Shown: positions 5,648 to 6,476 of the stretch, piece by piece
Position numbering within the stretch: position 1 is the first letter of the stretch
How the letters are laid out: each line of letters starts with the position of its first letter
Source of the DNA: Alterirhizorhabdus sp964247265
GTDB taxonomy: Bacteria; Pseudomonadota; Alphaproteobacteria; Sphingomonadales; Sphingomonadaceae
NCBI GenBank assembly: GCA_964247265.1
Contig: CAXTTS010000185.1
Span: forward strand, 1-6,476
Length of the DNA stretch: 6,476 nucleotides
Direction: 5' to 3'
Notes under the pieces: generated by a model
Told to the model about the DNA's origin: nothing
Databases searched by the model: none
The model's input: the letters and a program-made list of their open reading frames with translations, nothing else
Made by a program: the position numbers and the translations under genes

Positions 5648-6476
5648 AGCGCGCGCCGGCGAACGAGACGACGGCGCGGGTGACGTTCTGCATCAACTGC
5701 ATCCGCGCCCAGATCGGCTGGCGGGTGCTGGCGATCATCACCGCCACGGCAAAGGTGCGGCCATCGGGCGCGGTCAACAGGCCGACATCGTTATAGCCGG
5801 TGGCGAGGCTGCCCAGTTCCTGCCCGGTGCCGGTCTTGTGGGCGAAGGCCCAATTCTCCGACAGGCCGCCCTTCAGCCGCTGCGGCCCCGTCTTGCTGCT
5901 CGCCATGATCGAGAGCAGCACCTGCGTCGATGCCGGCGACAGCAGATCGCCCTTGCGCAGGCGCGCGAGCGCGGCGGCGATCGCCTCCGGCTGCGCGCCG
6001 TCCATCGGATCGGCGAGATAGCGGTCCAGCGCGGCGCGGCGGGTTTCCAGCGACAAGGCGGCGCGTGCCTCCAGCCAGCCCTGCCCGCCGGCATATTCCG
6101 GCTTCCACTCCATACCGGCGATGCGGCTTTGCAGCTGTTTTTCGCCCGGGCCGAAGGCGATGCCCGAAATCCCCGCGCGGGCGAAGAAGGCGCGCACCGC
6201 ATCCGGGCCGCCGACCCGCTTCAGCAGCACGTCGTTGGCGGTGTTATCGCTCTGCGTCATCGCGATCGTCAGCAGGTTGCGGATCGGCGTGGTGAAGCCG
6301 TCCGGCCCCATCATCGCACGCACCGGCTGGTGGAACAGGGTGAGATCGGCGCGGCGCACGGTGATCGGATCGTCGAGCCGCAGTTCGCCGCGATCGACCG
6401 CATCGAGCAGGGTGAGCGCGACCCACAATTTGCTGACGCTCTGTTGCGGGCAACGGTGCGTGCCGTTGTACGATAC
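5640..6476 (-). CDS. Class A beta-lactamase-like serine hydrolase, 5' partial
   Basis: The frame is open from the right edge, so the signal peptide and N-terminus are missing; 278 residues are visible. The penicillin-recognising fold motifs are in order: S-V-S-K (visible residues 13-16, the acylated serine and lysine), QSDNTAND with SDN at 76-78, and HKTGTG with KTG at 214-216. At the expected position after SDN is GEKQLQ, giving a Glu at 112 that lines up by spacing with Glu166 of class A enzymes, but as ExxLQ rather than ExxLN. About 34 extra residues then separate this from the RKGDLLSPAS segment, compared with TEM-type enzymes. Family knowledge says such proteins are mostly annotated as beta-lactamase-related serine hydrolases (Beta-lactamase2 fold). 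Hydrolysis of beta-lactams, a D,D-peptidase role or another esterase activity are all possible. The apparent TTG start near 6428 is not real because SVSK lies upstream of it. Confidence 0.9.
   Translation of the reverse strand, partial: VSYNGTHRCPQQSVSKLWVALTLLDAVDRGELRLDDPITVRRADLTLFHQPVRAMMGPDGFTTPIRNLLTIAMTQSDNTANDVLLKRVGGPDAVRAFFARAGISGIAFGPGEKQLQSRIAGMEWKPEYAGGQGWLEARAALSLETRRAALDRYLADPMDGAQPEAIAAALARLRKGDLLSPASTQVLLSIMASSKTGPQRLKGGLSENWAFAHKTGTGQELGSLATGYNDVGLLTAPDGRTFAVAVMIASTRQPIWARMQLMQNVTRAVVSFAGARSG

Noticed and set aside
6426..6476. TTG at 6428 as the true start of the serine hydrolase
   Set aside because: The catalytic SVSK motif and further in-frame residues lie upstream and the frame stays open to the window edge, so the gene is cut by the edge.

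Overview
The window is GC-rich DNA with tightly packed genes. The protein set suggests an alphaproteobacterium, most likely a sphingomonad (inference from gene content and base composition; no rRNA or other marker is present). It looks like ordinary chromosome: I see no insertion sequence, phage gene, tRNA, CRISPR array or attachment site, and no gene-free stretch reaches 300 bases.

Layout: (1) 2-1218, plus strand: an SPFH/band-7 (stomatin/QmcA-like) protein cut by the left edge, then an NfeD-like membrane protein whose ATG overlaps the SPFH stop codon. This is the classic SPFH-NfeD pair. (2) 2656-1234, minus strand: a TauE/SafE-type membrane transporter followed by GTP cyclohydrolase I (folE). 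(3) 2782-2949, plus strand: a 55-residue Cys/His-rich protein of unknown function, best started at a GTG behind a good ribosome binding site. (4) 4853-2956, minus strand: a large YcbB/LdtD-type L,D-transpeptidase and, two bases after its stop codon, a proline-rich lipoprotein. (5) 4990-5634, plus strand: a second, unrelated-looking L,D-transpeptidase-like protein (YkuD_2 type) with a Tat-like signal, divergent from the first. (6) 6476-5640, minus strand: a class A beta-lactamase-like serine hydrolase cut by the right edge.

The right half (2956-6476) is therefore an envelope/peptidoglycan cluster. It holds two cysteine-active-site L,D-transpeptidase-type enzymes back to back, a lipoprotein in operon with one of them, and a penicillin-recognising-fold serine enzyme converging on the other. 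The left half holds membrane-quality-control genes (SPFH/NfeD), folate/pterin synthesis (folE) and anion export (TauE/SafE).

I do not see a clearly new multi-gene system. The points most worth a second look are the serine hydrolase's altered omega-loop region (an ExxLQ motif in place of ExxLN, then about 34 extra residues), the divergent pair of transpeptidases, the small Cys-rich protein, and two hairpins that embed stop codons at convergent gene ends.
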